A stretch of DNA of 56,802 bases from an uncultured Fluviicola sp. (GTDB lineage Bacteria > Bacteroidota > Bacteroidia > Flavobacteriales > Crocinitomicaceae). Positions 28,130-36,812 of the stretch are shown here, one piece after another. The translations under genes were made by a program, and so were the position numbers. Where the stretch lies: contig NZ_CAMLDC010000028.1 in assembly GCF_946478805.1 (NCBI RefSeq), positions 1-56,802 of the forward strand, written 5' to 3'. The notes under the pieces are model-generated. The model saw only the letters and a list, made by a program, of their open reading frames with translations. It was not told the origin of the DNA and did not search any database. How positions within the stretch are numbered: the first letter of the stretch is position 1; every line of letters starts with the position of its first letter.

Positions 28130-28726
28130 TCAATAAGGTTTAATAATCTGCCCTGTATTCGCCCCAAAAACACTTTTCCTGAACCCGTATTCCAATTGTT
28201 TCATCGTTACCGGAATATCTCCGGGAAAATATGGGAAATATTGTGGGGAATCTTCAATGACTGTCGGACTCACTGCATTGATACGGATTCCGTTTTCCAG
28301 TTCAATAGCCGCAGCTCTTACAAAACCTTCCACAGCACCGTTTGCCGCCGATGCATTCGCAAAATTCAATTGCGGATCGTGTGACAATGCTCCTGTAATC
28401 AATGTAAACGAACCTTTCGGATTGATATAGTGCTGACCGATCAAAACCAGGTTGATCTGCCCCATCATTTTTCCTTCCACTCCTTTTCGGAAAGTTTCAT
28501 TTGTAAGCGTTTTCCAGGGCCCGACATGCGTTGGCCCGGCTGTAGAGATCAATGCATCGAACGCACCGACTTGTTTGAATAGCTTTTCTATTGACTCCGT
28601 GGAGGTGATATCCACCAAAACATCTCCGCTTTTTGATCCTGCTTTGATCACTTCGTGCTCTTTCCCAAAAGCATTACTTAAATGTGTTCCCATAGTGCCT
28701 GAAGCACCAACCAATATTATTTTCAT
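28130..28726 (-). CDS. Short-chain dehydrogenase-like protein lacking YxxxK
   Basis: A 198-residue protein from ATG 28726; a longer frame to 28822 has no family likeness. It has the NAD(P)-binding start MKIILVGASGTMGTHLSNAF and NAG-like STAGPTHVGPW, and the C-terminal block IELENGIRINAVSPTVIEDS. In place of the catalytic YxxxK it has ASAANGAVEGF, so Tyr is Ala and Lys is Asn. A small SDR subgroup shares this NGAxEGF pattern. Classical oxidoreductase chemistry is therefore doubtful; it may bind nucleotide only. It forms an operon with the small membrane protein 23 bases upstream. Confidence 0.85.
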   Translation of the reverse strand: MKIILVGASGTMGTHLSNAFGKEHEVIKAGSKSGDVLVDITSTESIEKLFKQVGAFDALISTAGPTHVGPWKTLTNETFRKGVEGKMMGQINLVLIGQHYINPKGSFTLITGALSHDPQLNFANASAANGAVEGFVRAAAIELENGIRINAVSPTVIEDSPQYFPYFPGDIPVTMKQLEYGFRKSVFGANTGQIIKPY

Positions 28727-28749
28727 CTTTGTTTGTTTAGTATTATTAA

Positions 28750-28971
28750 TTATTTGTCTTTTTTCGGAGAAACTTTTCCTATCAGCAGATCCGTCAACGG
28801 AACTCCCACAAATACCACCCATGGAACCAGGACAATGGTTAAAAGAAAGGTTCTTTGATACAGTGGGAAATCACCTAATGGTTTTCCAAACAGGAAAAGG
28901 AAAAAAGTGATGGAAGGATAAATGACAATCCAGATTTTCATTGCCATTAATAATCGAGCTTTTGTCTTCAT
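28750..28971 (-). CDS. Small two-helix membrane protein
   Basis: A 73-residue protein with two hydrophobic segments (IWIVIYPSITFFLFLFG and TFLLTIVLVPWVVFVGVPL) and a Lys-rich end. The pattern is like small DUF2798-type inner-membrane proteins but I cannot name the family firmly. It is first in an operon with the SDR-like gene. A TACTTTTG promoter element lies 23 bases before it. The AraC regulator gene is next upstream on the same strand and may control it. Confidence 0.75.
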   Translation of the reverse strand: MKTKARLLMAMKIWIVIYPSITFFLFLFGKPLGDFPLYQRTFLLTIVLVPWVVFVGVPLTDLLIGKVSPKKDK

Positions 28972-28993
28972 ATTCTAAATCGTTTAATTAAGA

Positions 28994-29001
28994 CAAAAGT
29001 A
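28994..29001 (-). promoter_or_regulatory. Putative -7 promoter element (TACTTTTG)
   Basis: It matches TAnnTTTG on the minus strand, upstream of the small membrane protein and SDR operon. Confidence 0.45.
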
Positions 29002-29050
29002 CAAGCAGCTTAGCGCTCCGATGTAGGACAATTCTTTAGTTGAACAGGAT

Positions 29051-29911
29051 TTATTTGAAACGGTTCCGGAATGCTTCGGGTGAAAAACCGGTTCCTTTCT
29101 TAAAGAATCGGATAAAATATGAAGTATCTTCAAATCCAAGAGAATATGCAATGTCCTTTACCTGGTTGGACGTTCCCAAAAGCGTTCTTTTCGATTCGAG
29201 GATCAGTTGTTCATGGATCAATTCGGAAACGGTTTTATCAAGCATCCCTTTGGTAATCTTGTTTAACTGGAAAACCGAAATATTGAGCATCTCAGCATAC
29301 TGAATGACTGATTTGTGATCTGCGACATGTGCCTCAAGCAACTCCCGGAACTCTTCAAAACGCTCTTGCTCATAAGTCAGTTCCGCATTCATTTTTTGTC
29401 CAGGAGCAGCACTTTGTCGCAACGATTCAATGAAAAAGATATCGAGGCTTGCTTTGATCAAATCAAAAAAACCTTCTTCCTTATGGGTATATTCATGGTG
29501 GATGGATTCCAAAAGATCAAGCAGTCTTTCAAAACGCGCAGGATCGGGTGAGCAGAAATTTTTAGAAGTCACTCTTCGGAACCGTTGTTTAGCCGAAACA
29601 GTTTCCGGACTATAAAAATCCGCATCGAACTGCATCAAAAACCCTTTACAATCCTTGTCTAATTTGAGTTGATGAAGCTGTCCGGGACGCAGGATAAATA
29701 CCGACCGATTTCTTACCTCGTAATCCACAAAATCGATCATGTGTTCCCCCGAGCCACTTGCAAGAGCCAGGATAAAGAAATAATTATGGCGGTGGAGTTC
29801 ATCGTTCATTGGTTTCCCATCCAAAATAGCTTCCAATGAACGGATACTGAATCTCCTGTCTACATTCTGTATGCGATCTGTAATTTGTCTAACCGGAATT
29901 TCCTTCATCAT
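29051..29911 (-). CDS. AraC-family transcriptional regulator
   Basis: A 286-residue protein with an N-terminal cupin-like sensor (LHRHNYFFILALASGSGEHM, FILRPGQLHQL) and a C-terminal pair of helix-turn-helix motifs at residues 185-285. The AraC signature is clear (KTLLGTSNQVKDIAYSLGFE, DTSYFIRFFKKGTGFSPEAF). It probably senses a small molecule and controls the SDR operon 80 bases downstream, as such regulators often control neighbouring oxidoreductases. Two successive ATGs (29911, 29908) are possible starts. Confidence 0.92.
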   Translation of the reverse strand: MMKEIPVRQITDRIQNVDRRFSIRSLEAILDGKPMNDELHRHNYFFILALASGSGEHMIDFVDYEVRNRSVFILRPGQLHQLKLDKDCKGFLMQFDADFYSPETVSAKQRFRRVTSKNFCSPDPARFERLLDLLESIHHEYTHKEEGFFDLIKASLDIFFIESLRQSAAPGQKMNAELTYEQERFEEFRELLEAHVADHKSVIQYAEMLNISVFQLNKITKGMLDKTVSELIHEQLILESKRTLLGTSNQVKDIAYSLGFEDTSYFIRFFKKGTGFSPEAFRNRFK

Positions 29912-29925
29912 GCGCTCTTACATTT

Positions 29926-29933
29926 CAAATATA
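29926..29933 (-). promoter_or_regulatory. Putative -7 element (TATATTTG) for the AraC gene
   Basis: It matches TAnnTTTG and lies 14 bases before the ATG, so the mRNA leader would be very short. Confidence 0.45.
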
Positions 29934-30006
29934 GGATATCCCAGGTGGAAAAAGCATACTCTTAAAGAAGGAGTTTCTAAAATTGGAGATGATGAATACC
30001 AATGAA

Positions 30007-31815
30007 TTACCCGATCCGGATTCCCAAAACCGTAATATCGTCAATCTGTTCGAAATCCGAACCGTTTGCATATTTCCAATCTTCTATGGTCGAATCCAGG
30101 ATCTGACCTTGTTCGGTCATGGGTTTATGCGCATTTTCGGCAAGCAGGTTCTTGAAATTCCGGCTCATGAACTTTTTACCTCTTTCTCCACCGAACTGGT
30201 CGGAATAACCATCCGTGAACAGGTAGAACACATCTCCGCGTTTTGCAGTGATTTCGTGATTGGTGAATTCTTTCATGTCCGGATAGATTGCAATCGGGCG
30301 CTTATCCGGTTTCAATTCTTCCAGTTTGTTGTTTTTCGAAGAAACAATGTAGAGCGGATTATTCGCCCCCGACCAATGACATTTAAGCGTCTTATTATTG
30401 ATCAGAAGCAGGGAAATATCCATCCCATCCATCTGTTCGCCTTGAATTCCTTTTTGCTGAAGAGAATCAATCACTTTATCGCGAAGTTCATTCAGAATGA
30501 TATCCGCACGCGTAATTTCCTGCTGTTTCACAATTTCATTCAGAAGACTGATGCACAACATGCTCACAAATGCTCCCGGAACTCCATGGCCGGTGCAATC
30601 TGCAACTGCAACCAAAGTCCAATCACCACGGCGGTCGACAAAGAAGAAATCTCCGCTGACAATGTCTTTTGGTTTGAACATCACGAAAAACTCACCCGGA
30701 ATTGTTCCTTTGATGGTTTGTTCATTCGGTAAAACAGCATTCTGAATGCGCAAGGCATAACGGATACTATCCGTCAATTCAAACAGGATTTTCTCAATCT
30801 GGTCTTTCTGACCGCTTACAATCGCATGTTGTTCCGAAAGCTCGACCATGGATTTTTTACGATGTACGGAACTGCGGTATAAAACATATACTGTTCCGAG
30901 AATAAGCAATAAAACCACGCAACCCATAATCAGGATCACTCGTTGCATGCCCAATTTCTGAAGTTGTTCGTTGATTTGTCCTTTTTGCTCTTCAATACTT
31001 CGTTTCTGATTGAACAAAATGTCTTCCTGTTCCGAAATGGCACGCGTCTGACTTTTGAGTTTTTGATCCTGTTCTTCCAAAATACTGCTTTGCTCATCGA
31101 GCATCTTGACCTTTTCCTTCAAGGTCATTTGCTGGTAATTGATCCGGGCCTTCTGTCCTATGATAGTCTGGTCCTTGGCTGCTACTTTTTCACGCTCTTT
31201 GTCCAGCTTTTCACGCTCCTTATCCAATTTCTCCATCGATTCGGTGAGAAGTTGCTCCCACTGAACTGTCCCCTCCATATAGCTTTCGAATTGATTGGTG
31301 AGTTTCAATCCGGCTTTCTCCATGTTTTCCTGGTTGACGGTGAAATCGTCTTTTTTCAGGCGCCCGTTAAAGTCGACCATCTCGTAATCTCCATCCTTCA
31401 TGGAATTCGTGATCAACAAGGTATGATTGCCCGAAATCGCCTTTCCAATCTTATCACTCTTTTTGTTGAATTTCTTGTCAACGCATAAGATCTGGGTGGG
31501 GCTGATTGCATCCAGGTTTTTGAAATGTATAACACTCACCTTCTTCCCTTTAAGGGAAATTCCATCATATTTATTCCGGACAACACTATAAAAAGAAGTA
31601 TCACTGTCGAGAACCCCGATCTGGAATGTCTGAAATGACGATTGATTTTCCCAGGTTGTATTCAACATGATGATATACATACTTGTCGCAATGGATTCAT
31701 CGGATCGGGAAAACTGTGCGGAAGTATTGAAAGTAAAGGCAAAGCACGCCGATAAAAGCACACAAATCCTCTTCAATCGGTTTGCGAATAATCCTGCCAA
31801 GGCTATAATGTTCAT
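30007..31815 (-). CDS. YfiR-like sensor with SpoIIE/PP2C phosphatase
   Basis: A 602-residue protein from ATG 31815; a GTG 19 codons earlier at 31872 is possible but spoils the signal peptide (RICVLLSACFAFTFNTSAQ). Residues 20-165 resemble the periplasmic YfiR/DUF4154 fold. A long coiled coil follows (about 175-290, with EKLDKEREKLDKEREKVA), then one membrane helix (VILIMGCVVLLLILGTVYVL) and the cytosolic SpoIIE domain. The domain has metal-binding motifs GDFFFVDRRGDW, VADCTGHGVPGAFVSM and LFTDGYSDQFGG. Such proteins turn an outside signal into dephosphorylation of an anti-anti-sigma factor. None of those partners is nearby. A second SpoIIE protein lies at 38018. Confidence 0.88.
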   Translation of the reverse strand: MNIIALAGLFANRLKRICVLLSACFAFTFNTSAQFSRSDESIATSMYIIMLNTTWENQSSFQTFQIGVLDSDTSFYSVVRNKYDGISLKGKKVSVIHFKNLDAISPTQILCVDKKFNKKSDKIGKAISGNHTLLITNSMKDGDYEMVDFNGRLKKDDFTVNQENMEKAGLKLTNQFESYMEGTVQWEQLLTESMEKLDKEREKLDKEREKVAAKDQTIIGQKARINYQQMTLKEKVKMLDEQSSILEEQDQKLKSQTRAISEQEDILFNQKRSIEEQKGQINEQLQKLGMQRVILIMGCVVLLLILGTVYVLYRSSVHRKKSMVELSEQHAIVSGQKDQIEKILFELTDSIRYALRIQNAVLPNEQTIKGTIPGEFFVMFKPKDIVSGDFFFVDRRGDWTLVAVADCTGHGVPGAFVSMLCISLLNEIVKQQEITRADIILNELRDKVIDSLQQKGIQGEQMDGMDISLLLINNKTLKCHWSGANNPLYIVSSKNNKLEELKPDKRPIAIYPDMKEFTNHEITAKRGDVFYLFTDGYSDQFGGERGKKFMSRNFKNLLAENAHKPMTEQGQILDSTIEDWKYANGSDFEQIDDITVLGIRIG

Positions 31816-32215
31816 GTTTCCAATCAAATTAATTTGTTCGAAACGGTTTCGTTTTTTGTGTTTAATTGCCACAAAGGTAGGAAAAACACGAGGTTCTGTT
31901 ATTACTTAACGGATAAAAAGCGCGAAATCCAAAAAGGAAATCCAGACCGATTGGAATCCCAGAATGATGCGTAAAAACAAGTTTATAAAGAACTGTGCCC
32001 CAATAACACGGAAACGGGTAACAATCAGAATGAGTCTTTAGCGGGAATCAGTGAGTGTTTACTTGTTAAAATTCACGGTTTAATTAAAATCGTAGAGAAA
32101 AATAAAATTTTAAATGTTGAATTTCACAACCTGTAAAGGTCCGGTTTTCTTTTTAACTTTTTAATTAACTTCGTTTGGAAAGCAGTGCAACTATCAACAT
32201 TATAATACATAAAAA
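31816..32215. other. Intergenic stretch without recognised features
   Basis: This divergent 400-base gap separates the YfiR-SpoIIE gene and the VOC gene. It is AT-rich towards the right. I see no frame, hairpin with T-run, or strong -7 element. It must carry both promoters. Confidence 0.5.
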
Positions 32216-32614
32216 ATGGAAGAGCAAAAAAATGAAACTCCCAAAGTAACCGGAATCGGAGGAATCTTCTTTTTCTCAGAGAACCTGGCAGAAACAAAGG
32301 AATGGTATGCCAAGAATTTAGGGCTTGAGATCAACGATTGGGGTTCATCCAGTTTTGAATCCCGGGATCTGAACAATCCTGACCAAGTGAATTCCCTCCA
32401 ATGGACTCCATTTAAAAAAGGAAGCGAATACTTCGCGCCGTCCCAAAAAGAATTCATGATCAATTACCGCGTTCAGAATATCGAAGGCCTCATAAGTAAA
32501 CTCAAAGAGAACGGGGTCACTATTCTGGACGAATTGGTTACTTATGACTTTGGGAAATTCATTCATATTATGGATGCTGAAGGCAACAAGATTGAATTGT
32601 GGGAACCCAGGTAA
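32216..32614 (+). CDS. VOC-family (glyoxalase-fold) protein
   Basis: A 132-residue protein with two beta-alpha-beta-beta-beta units (GIGGIFFFSENLAETKEWYA ... NYRVQNIEGLISKLKENGVT) and the metal-site Glu in GNKIELWEP. The N-terminal metal His is missing (GGIFFF), which argues against glyoxalase I chemistry. Family members include dioxygenases, isomerases and resistance proteins, so the substrate is unknown. It is monocistronic with its own terminator. Confidence 0.85.
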   Translation: MEEQKNETPKVTGIGGIFFFSENLAETKEWYAKNLGLEINDWGSSSFESRDLNNPDQVNSLQWTPFKKGSEYFAPSQKEFMINYRVQNIEGLISKLKENGVTILDELVTYDFGKFIHIMDAEGNKIELWEPR

Positions 32615-32637
32615 GGCTATCCAAAAAGATAAATCGG

Positions 32638-32671
32638 AACTCATCCCTCAATTGACGGATGAGTTTTTTTG
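32638..32671 (+). terminator. Terminator after VOC gene
   Basis: AACTCATCC (32638-32646) pairs exactly with GGATGAGTT (32657-32665), followed by a T-run. Confidence 0.9.
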
Positions 32672-32978
32672 TTTTCAAATTCCCAGGTACGTGTATCAAT
32701 CTCACTTCATCTTCTTATAAAAAAAGCTAAAATCGACCATTCTACCCCTCTTCATAAACTTCTTGTCTAATTACCTTAAGAATCCTTTAAACACTTACCG
32801 TTCACAAGTAATAGTCTCACATTTACAATTTCCAAAAGTGGGATTAGTGCAAATTTTCAAAAATAAAATGTAACACCTTTTCTTTAGAAGCTACGCATTT
32901 TTACTTCTCACTGAACAACCTGTTTAAGGAGAATGTTCATGAATTAAAACAATTTCAATAACCGAAAAAACAACAGTC
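32672..32978. other. Promoter-side gap of the DUF4142 gene
   Basis: About 300 AT-rich bases with no frame and no strong repeat. The GGGAT-like stretch near 32840 could be an alternative sigma factor site, but it is too vague to name. Confidence 0.35.
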
Positions 32979-33575
32979 ATGAAAAATGTAAGAACAGTAA
33001 AAAGAGGCTTCCTTTATTTAGGATTCTTAGGCATGAGTCTATTCATTATCCATTCGTGTAATAACAGTAATCCCGATGACTCGAAAGAGATAGCAGAAGA
33101 TCAAAACGAGGCAAAATTCGATGATCGGAAATCGGAAAAAGATGCTGCCTTCCTGGTAAAAGCAGCCGAAATCAATCTGGAGGAAATCAAATTGGGTGAA
33201 CTGGCTCAACAAAAAGGTTCAACAGCCGATGTGAAAGCACTTGGAAAAATGATGGTCGATGAACACACTTCTGCTCAAAGCGATTTGAAAAAATTGGCAG
33301 CAAGCAAATCGATTACAATTCCTGTTGTTTTGACAGAAAACGGGAAAGATGCCTACGATGATCTGAACGAAGAAGACATGGGTATGGATTTCGACAAGGA
33401 GTATTGCGATATGATGGTCAAAGGACACAAAAGTGCAATCCGTGAGTTTGAAAATGCTTCTTCCAATGCTGAAGACGGGGATATCCGCAACTGGGCTTCG
33501 TCCATGCTTCCGGCATTACGTACACATTTGGAACATGCTGAGGCTTGCAAGGAAAAATGCAAAGCAATGAAGTAA
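32979..33575 (+). CDS. DUF4142 lipoprotein
   Basis: A 198-residue protein with a lipoprotein signal ending in HSC (FLGMSLFIIHSC). After an acidic linker comes a ferritin-like helical DUF4142 domain (residues 55-195: AAFLVKAAEINLEEIKLGEL, ALGKMMVDEHTSAQSDLKKL, KEYCDMMVKGHKSAIREFEN). The conserved acidic and His residues would allow a metal site. Members are envelope proteins linked to stress. The DUF2383 gene follows at 68 bases, probably in the same operon. Confidence 0.88.
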   Translation: MKNVRTVKRGFLYLGFLGMSLFIIHSCNNSNPDDSKEIAEDQNEAKFDDRKSEKDAAFLVKAAEINLEEIKLGELAQQKGSTADVKALGKMMVDEHTSAQSDLKKLAASKSITIPVVLTENGKDAYDDLNEEDMGMDFDKEYCDMMVKGHKSAIREFENASSNAEDGDIRNWASSMLPALRTHLEHAEACKEKCKAMK

Positions 33576-33643
33576 TCACAAAGTAGATTTTCAGTCACTT
33601 CGTGATTTACCAAAAGAATAGTTAATCATAAAAACAAGCAATC

Positions 33644-34108
33644 ATGGGCACAAATAATCAAGAAATAATAGCTAGTTTGAACAACCTGGTACAGATCAAC
33701 AACGATCGTATCCAAGGATACCTGACAGCAGCAGAGGAAACGGATCAGGACGACCTGAAAAGAGTTTTCTCGGAAATGATGACAGCAAGTCAGGAATGCC
33801 GCCGGGAACTGGTGCAGGAAATAAGCAAATTGGGAGGAACTCCGGTAGAAGGAACAACCGTGTCAGGTAAAATTTTCCGCGTGTGGATGGACGTCAAAGC
33901 TGCTTTGACAAGTAAAGACCGAAAAGCGATCCTGAATTCATGTGAGTTCGGTGAAGATGCTGCGGTAAAAACATACCAGGCAGAAATCGATGGAAATGCA
34001 TTGAACGGAACAGAATATTTACTCATTGTAAAAGATCAGTTCTCGAAAATCAAATCCGGTCACGATAAGATCAAGCAATTGCGCGATGCTGCAAACAATG
34101 CGGCTTAA
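33644..34108 (+). CDS. DUF2383 four-helix-bundle protein (PA2169 family)
   Basis: A 154-residue cytosolic protein predicted to be all-helical, with the family pattern ASLNNLVQINNDRIQGYLTA near the start and a GEDAAVKTYQAEI helix later. The family resembles ferritins and rubrerythrins and appears with stress genes. Its partner upstream is also a ferritin-like protein (DUF4142), which suggests a joint stress unit with a terminator at 34157. Confidence 0.88.
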   Translation: MGTNNQEIIASLNNLVQINNDRIQGYLTAAEETDQDDLKRVFSEMMTASQECRRELVQEISKLGGTPVEGTTVSGKIFRVWMDVKAALTSKDRKAILNSCEFGEDAAVKTYQAEIDGNALNGTEYLLIVKDQFSKIKSGHDKIKQLRDAANNAA

Positions 34109-34156
34109 TTTGTTTAAACGCAGGTTTTGACTTGTTCTTAAACACAATTCATTATA

Positions 34157-34184
34157 GGGTCGTTCTTCACTGAACGACCCTTAC
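34157..34184 (+). terminator. Terminator between converging genes
   Basis: GGGTCGTTC pairs exactly with GAACGACCC (34172-34180) around a six-base loop; a weak T-rich stretch follows. Confidence 0.8.
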
Positions 34185-34193
34185 CTTTTGCCT

Positions 34194-34589
34194 TTAATCG
34201 AATCGCTTAGTTGCCTCCTTACTTAAAGGTGTAAAGAAGTTAATCAAATTGCCATCCGGATCGCGGAATAACAAAGATCGGTTTCCCCAAGGCATGGTCG
34301 TCGGCTCCTGAACAAGCTCACTGATCGAATCTTTGATACGTTCATAAACCTCATCCACATTTTCTACCCAAAATTCGATAATCACACTTTTGTTGTTTGC
34401 AGGAATGGCAATACCTTCTCCGAAAAAACTCAACGTGCGCGTGCTTCCGATAGCCAATTTAGAGGAACCGACAGCAATCTCTGCAAAATCTTCGGTATAC
34501 CAGGTCGCATTCAAAGCTGTTATATTCTCAAAGAATGAAACCATCCCCGTCATGTTTTCTGTAATAATTCTTACTGATGCTAAATTCAT
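34194..34589 (-). CDS. VOC-family protein (bleomycin-resistance-like)
   Basis: A 131-residue two-unit glyoxalase fold: SVRIITENMTGMVSFFENIT at the start, VIIEFWVENVDEVYERIKDS in the middle, and LFRDPDGNLINFF near the end. The DPDGN signature is typical. It lacks clear first metal ligands. It follows a WYL-domain regulator by 57 bases and is probably regulated with it. The substrate is unknown. Confidence 0.87.
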   Translation of the reverse strand: MNLASVRIITENMTGMVSFFENITALNATWYTEDFAEIAVGSSKLAIGSTRTLSFFGEGIAIPANNKSVIIEFWVENVDEVYERIKDSISELVQEPTTMPWGNRSLLFRDPDGNLINFFTPLSKEATKRFD

Positions 34590-34646
34590 AATCTTGTTTG
34601 TCTGTTATTTGAAACAAAATTAGATGCAGTTCATGACAGCAGCTTG

Positions 34647-35363
34647 TCAGGGGTGTTGATATTTTTTTCGACGTTCTGCCAAATACTGTTGAAGCGTGAT
34701 TTTATGTGGTTCGAAAACAGCCTTCTGAGGAACCATTTTTGAAATCCGGTCCAAACGAAACATCCGGAATTCCTTTCTCAATCTGCAAAATGCAATCAGA
34801 GCCCAACATTCATCCAGTGTATAATACATGGCAAACGGTTCGATCATCCGCTCTGTTTGTTCCGCTTTCTTTTCCGACTGATAGGTGATCTTCAGCAGGT
34901 TGAAGTTTGTTAGTGCAGCTTGAATCACCGCCAACGAATCACTCGAATTGGTTTTGGGGATCACCGGACTGAGTGCAATCCGGCTGGACAATAACTCTGC
35001 TTTATCCTTCGCCGAATAAGATAAAACAGCCTTGACTTTATTCACTGCTCCCAGGTAAGCCTCAACCAGCGAACTGTCTTTATTCGTGCGCACCAATTGC
35101 TCCATTGTAATTAACGCATTTGCTTCCTCTTCGCTAAACATAACGGGTGGAATCTTAAACCCTTCCATCAAAGCATATCCTTTTCCATCTTCGGTAACAA
35201 TAGGAATTCCTGCCATTTCCAATGTTTTGATATCCCGGTAAATGGTTCGCACACTCACGCCGAATTTTTCAGCCAGGAGTGTTGAGGTCAAGATTCTCTT
35301 TGTTTGCAATTGGATCAATATCGCCGTTATCCGTGCTATTCTGGGAATGTCTGTACTGTTCAT
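34647..35363 (-). CDS. YafY-type regulator (HTH_11 and WYL domains)
   Basis: A 238-residue regulator. The N-terminal winged helix (residues 5-60: RIARITAILIQLQTKRILTS, KFGVSVRTIYRDIKTLEMAG) is the DeoR-like HTH_11. The WYL domain lies at about 130-215 (LLKITYQSEKKAEQTERMIEP, CWALIAFCRLRKEFRMFRLD); it senses a ligand, possibly nucleic acid. It is upstream of a VOC gene in a likely two-gene operon, a common pairing. Confidence 0.92.
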   Translation of the reverse strand: MNSTDIPRIARITAILIQLQTKRILTSTLLAEKFGVSVRTIYRDIKTLEMAGIPIVTEDGKGYALMEGFKIPPVMFSEEEANALITMEQLVRTNKDSSLVEAYLGAVNKVKAVLSYSAKDKAELLSSRIALSPVIPKTNSSDSLAVIQAALTNFNLLKITYQSEKKAEQTERMIEPFAMYYTLDECWALIAFCRLRKEFRMFRLDRISKMVPQKAVFEPHKITLQQYLAERRKKYQHP

Positions 35364-35424
35364 TTTTCAAGTTCGGGTTCTAAAGTTGGAAAAAAGTTTC
35401 GACGTCTGTTCATTCTGATAAAAT

Positions 35425-36057
35425 TCATCGTCCTTTCGGTTCCAGTAAGCGGAATTCTTTCTTTTCTTCATCAAACACATAGATCATAGGAGTATTGATA
35501 TACAAATCTAATGTATCATAAAAACCTTCTTCATCCGTCGGATTTACAATCAGCATCAGTGAGTTATAACGAAATTCGTATCCGATTTGAGATTCCGGCA
35601 GATGAACCATTTGCCCCGTTTTACGATCTACAATCACGCCATGAGCACAAGGAGAGCCACATCCCCACATGATTAGTTCATAATGTCCACCAAAAGTAGA
35701 ATGCCCTTCTTTATAACCGGTTTTAATGGCTGTGATATACCATTTCGCTTCTTTATTCGTACTAAAATCCAACGGTGCTTTAGTAATCGTATCCAGTGTC
35801 CTTGCCGGAAAATCTTCAAACCAAATATAGGGTTGAAACTTCACTTTCACCCGTTGATCCATTGATTCATTAAACTCATAATTCGCTTCAATTTTGAGAT
35901 TGTCTTCATTAACAATGGTTTTCCAATGTGCAACTGCTTTCTGTTTGACCGAATCAACCGGTTGGTCCGGATTTTTCGCCCGATGATTAGTGTTTGGAGG
36001 ATTTGTACAGGATGTTACTAAGACAAGGATAAAAGCAGTTTTCAGTAAACGATTCAT
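35425..36057 (-). CDS. Lipoprotein of unknown function with WGCGSPC motif
   Basis: A 210-residue protein with a lipoprotein signal (TAFILVLVTSC). The body is beta-rich. Near residue 130 it has ELIMWGCGSPCAHGVIVDRK, with two close cysteines that could form a disulfide, then GYEFRYNSLMLIVNP. I recall similar lipoproteins of unknown role in Bacteroidota but cannot name a family. Single gene, with a divergent DUF420 gene upstream. Confidence 0.75.
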   Translation of the reverse strand: MNRLLKTAFILVLVTSCTNPPNTNHRAKNPDQPVDSVKQKAVAHWKTIVNEDNLKIEANYEFNESMDQRVKVKFQPYIWFEDFPARTLDTITKAPLDFSTNKEAKWYITAIKTGYKEGHSTFGGHYELIMWGCGSPCAHGVIVDRKTGQMVHLPESQIGYEFRYNSLMLIVNPTDEEGFYDTLDLYINTPMIYVFDEEKKEFRLLEPKGR

Positions 36058-36161
36058 TTGTTTTGTTTTTGATCAAAACTAACATGCCTCTCCCGATCAA
36101 CTTTACCATTTCTATTAAGTGCTTCTTATATTCTATTATTCGCAGTCACCTTTTTTAATAA

Positions 36162-36197
36162 AAACATACTAAACAGTATGTTTTGTAGTTATCTTTG
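36162..36197 (+). promoter_or_regulatory. TetR-like operator palindrome overlapping a promoter
   Basis: AAACATACT (36162-36170) is the exact complement of AGTATGTTT (36175-36183), with an AAAC spacer. Seven bases later comes TATCTTTG (36190-36197), a match to TAnnTTTG. The ATG of the DUF420 gene is 22 bases further. A regulator bound here would block the promoter. Such ACATACT/AGTATGT sites are typical of TetR-family repressors, but no such gene is in this window. Confidence 0.6.
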
Positions 36198-36218
36198 CAG
36201 GCAAATAAAGAACAGAGC

Positions 36219-36761
36219 ATGAAAACAGGATTAAAACAACCAACACGGAACTACAAACCACTCATCTGGATCTTAACTTTAGGAATAAACGGTCTGATTA
36301 TTCTGGCATTTTTCCTCCCAAACAAAGAAACCTTCAAAACTTGGGACTTTTCCTTTTTACCTTTGCTGAATGCAATTCTGAACGGGGCCACTTTTGTATT
36401 GCTTCTAGCAGCATTGTCTGCAATCAGACAAAAAAATATTAAACGGCATCGCAACTTCATCTTTGCAGCTTTCTTGTGTACCTCTGTTTTTCTTCTATCC
36501 TATTTACTGTACCATTTCACCACTCCATCCACCAAATTCGGAGGAGAAGGAGTTATCAAATACATCTATTTCTTCATCCTTATTTCACACATTCTTCTTG
36601 CCATCATGACCGTTCCTTTGGCTTTATTATCCATTGGAAGAGGTTTGAATATGGAAATTCCGTTTCACAAAAAAATTACGCGATGGACGATGCCGATTTG
36701 GCTTTATGTTAGTTTGACAGGAGTGATTGTCTATCTTTTAATCGCTCCATACTACAACTAA
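36219..36761 (+). CDS. DUF420 membrane protein
   Basis: A 180-residue protein from ATG 36219, which follows the promoter at the right distance; ATG 36195 would overlap it. Five membrane helices are visible (LIWILTLGINGLIILAFFLP, LNAILNGATFVLLLAALSAI, NFIFAAFLCTSVFLLSYLLY, IYFFILISHILLAIMTVPLA, WLYVSLTGVIVYLLIAPYY). Conserved His residues lie in LLYHF, SHILL and HKKITRWT. DUF420 proteins are often near cytochrome oxidase genes and may bind haem, but no such genes are here. The operator upstream suggests inducible expression. Confidence 0.88.
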   Translation: MKTGLKQPTRNYKPLIWILTLGINGLIILAFFLPNKETFKTWDFSFLPLLNAILNGATFVLLLAALSAIRQKNIKRHRNFIFAAFLCTSVFLLSYLLYHFTTPSTKFGGEGVIKYIYFFILISHILLAIMTVPLALLSIGRGLNMEIPFHKKITRWTMPIWLYVSLTGVIVYLLIAPYYN

Positions 36762-36812
36762 AACACTATAAATCAAAACGATGTGACTCACCAAAGAATC
36801 CCATTTAAATCT

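Noticed and set aside
30943..31488. 181-codon plus-strand frame opposite the SpoIIE coiled coil
   Set aside because: Phe/Leu-rich translation is the mirror of Glu/Lys-rich coiled-coil codons.
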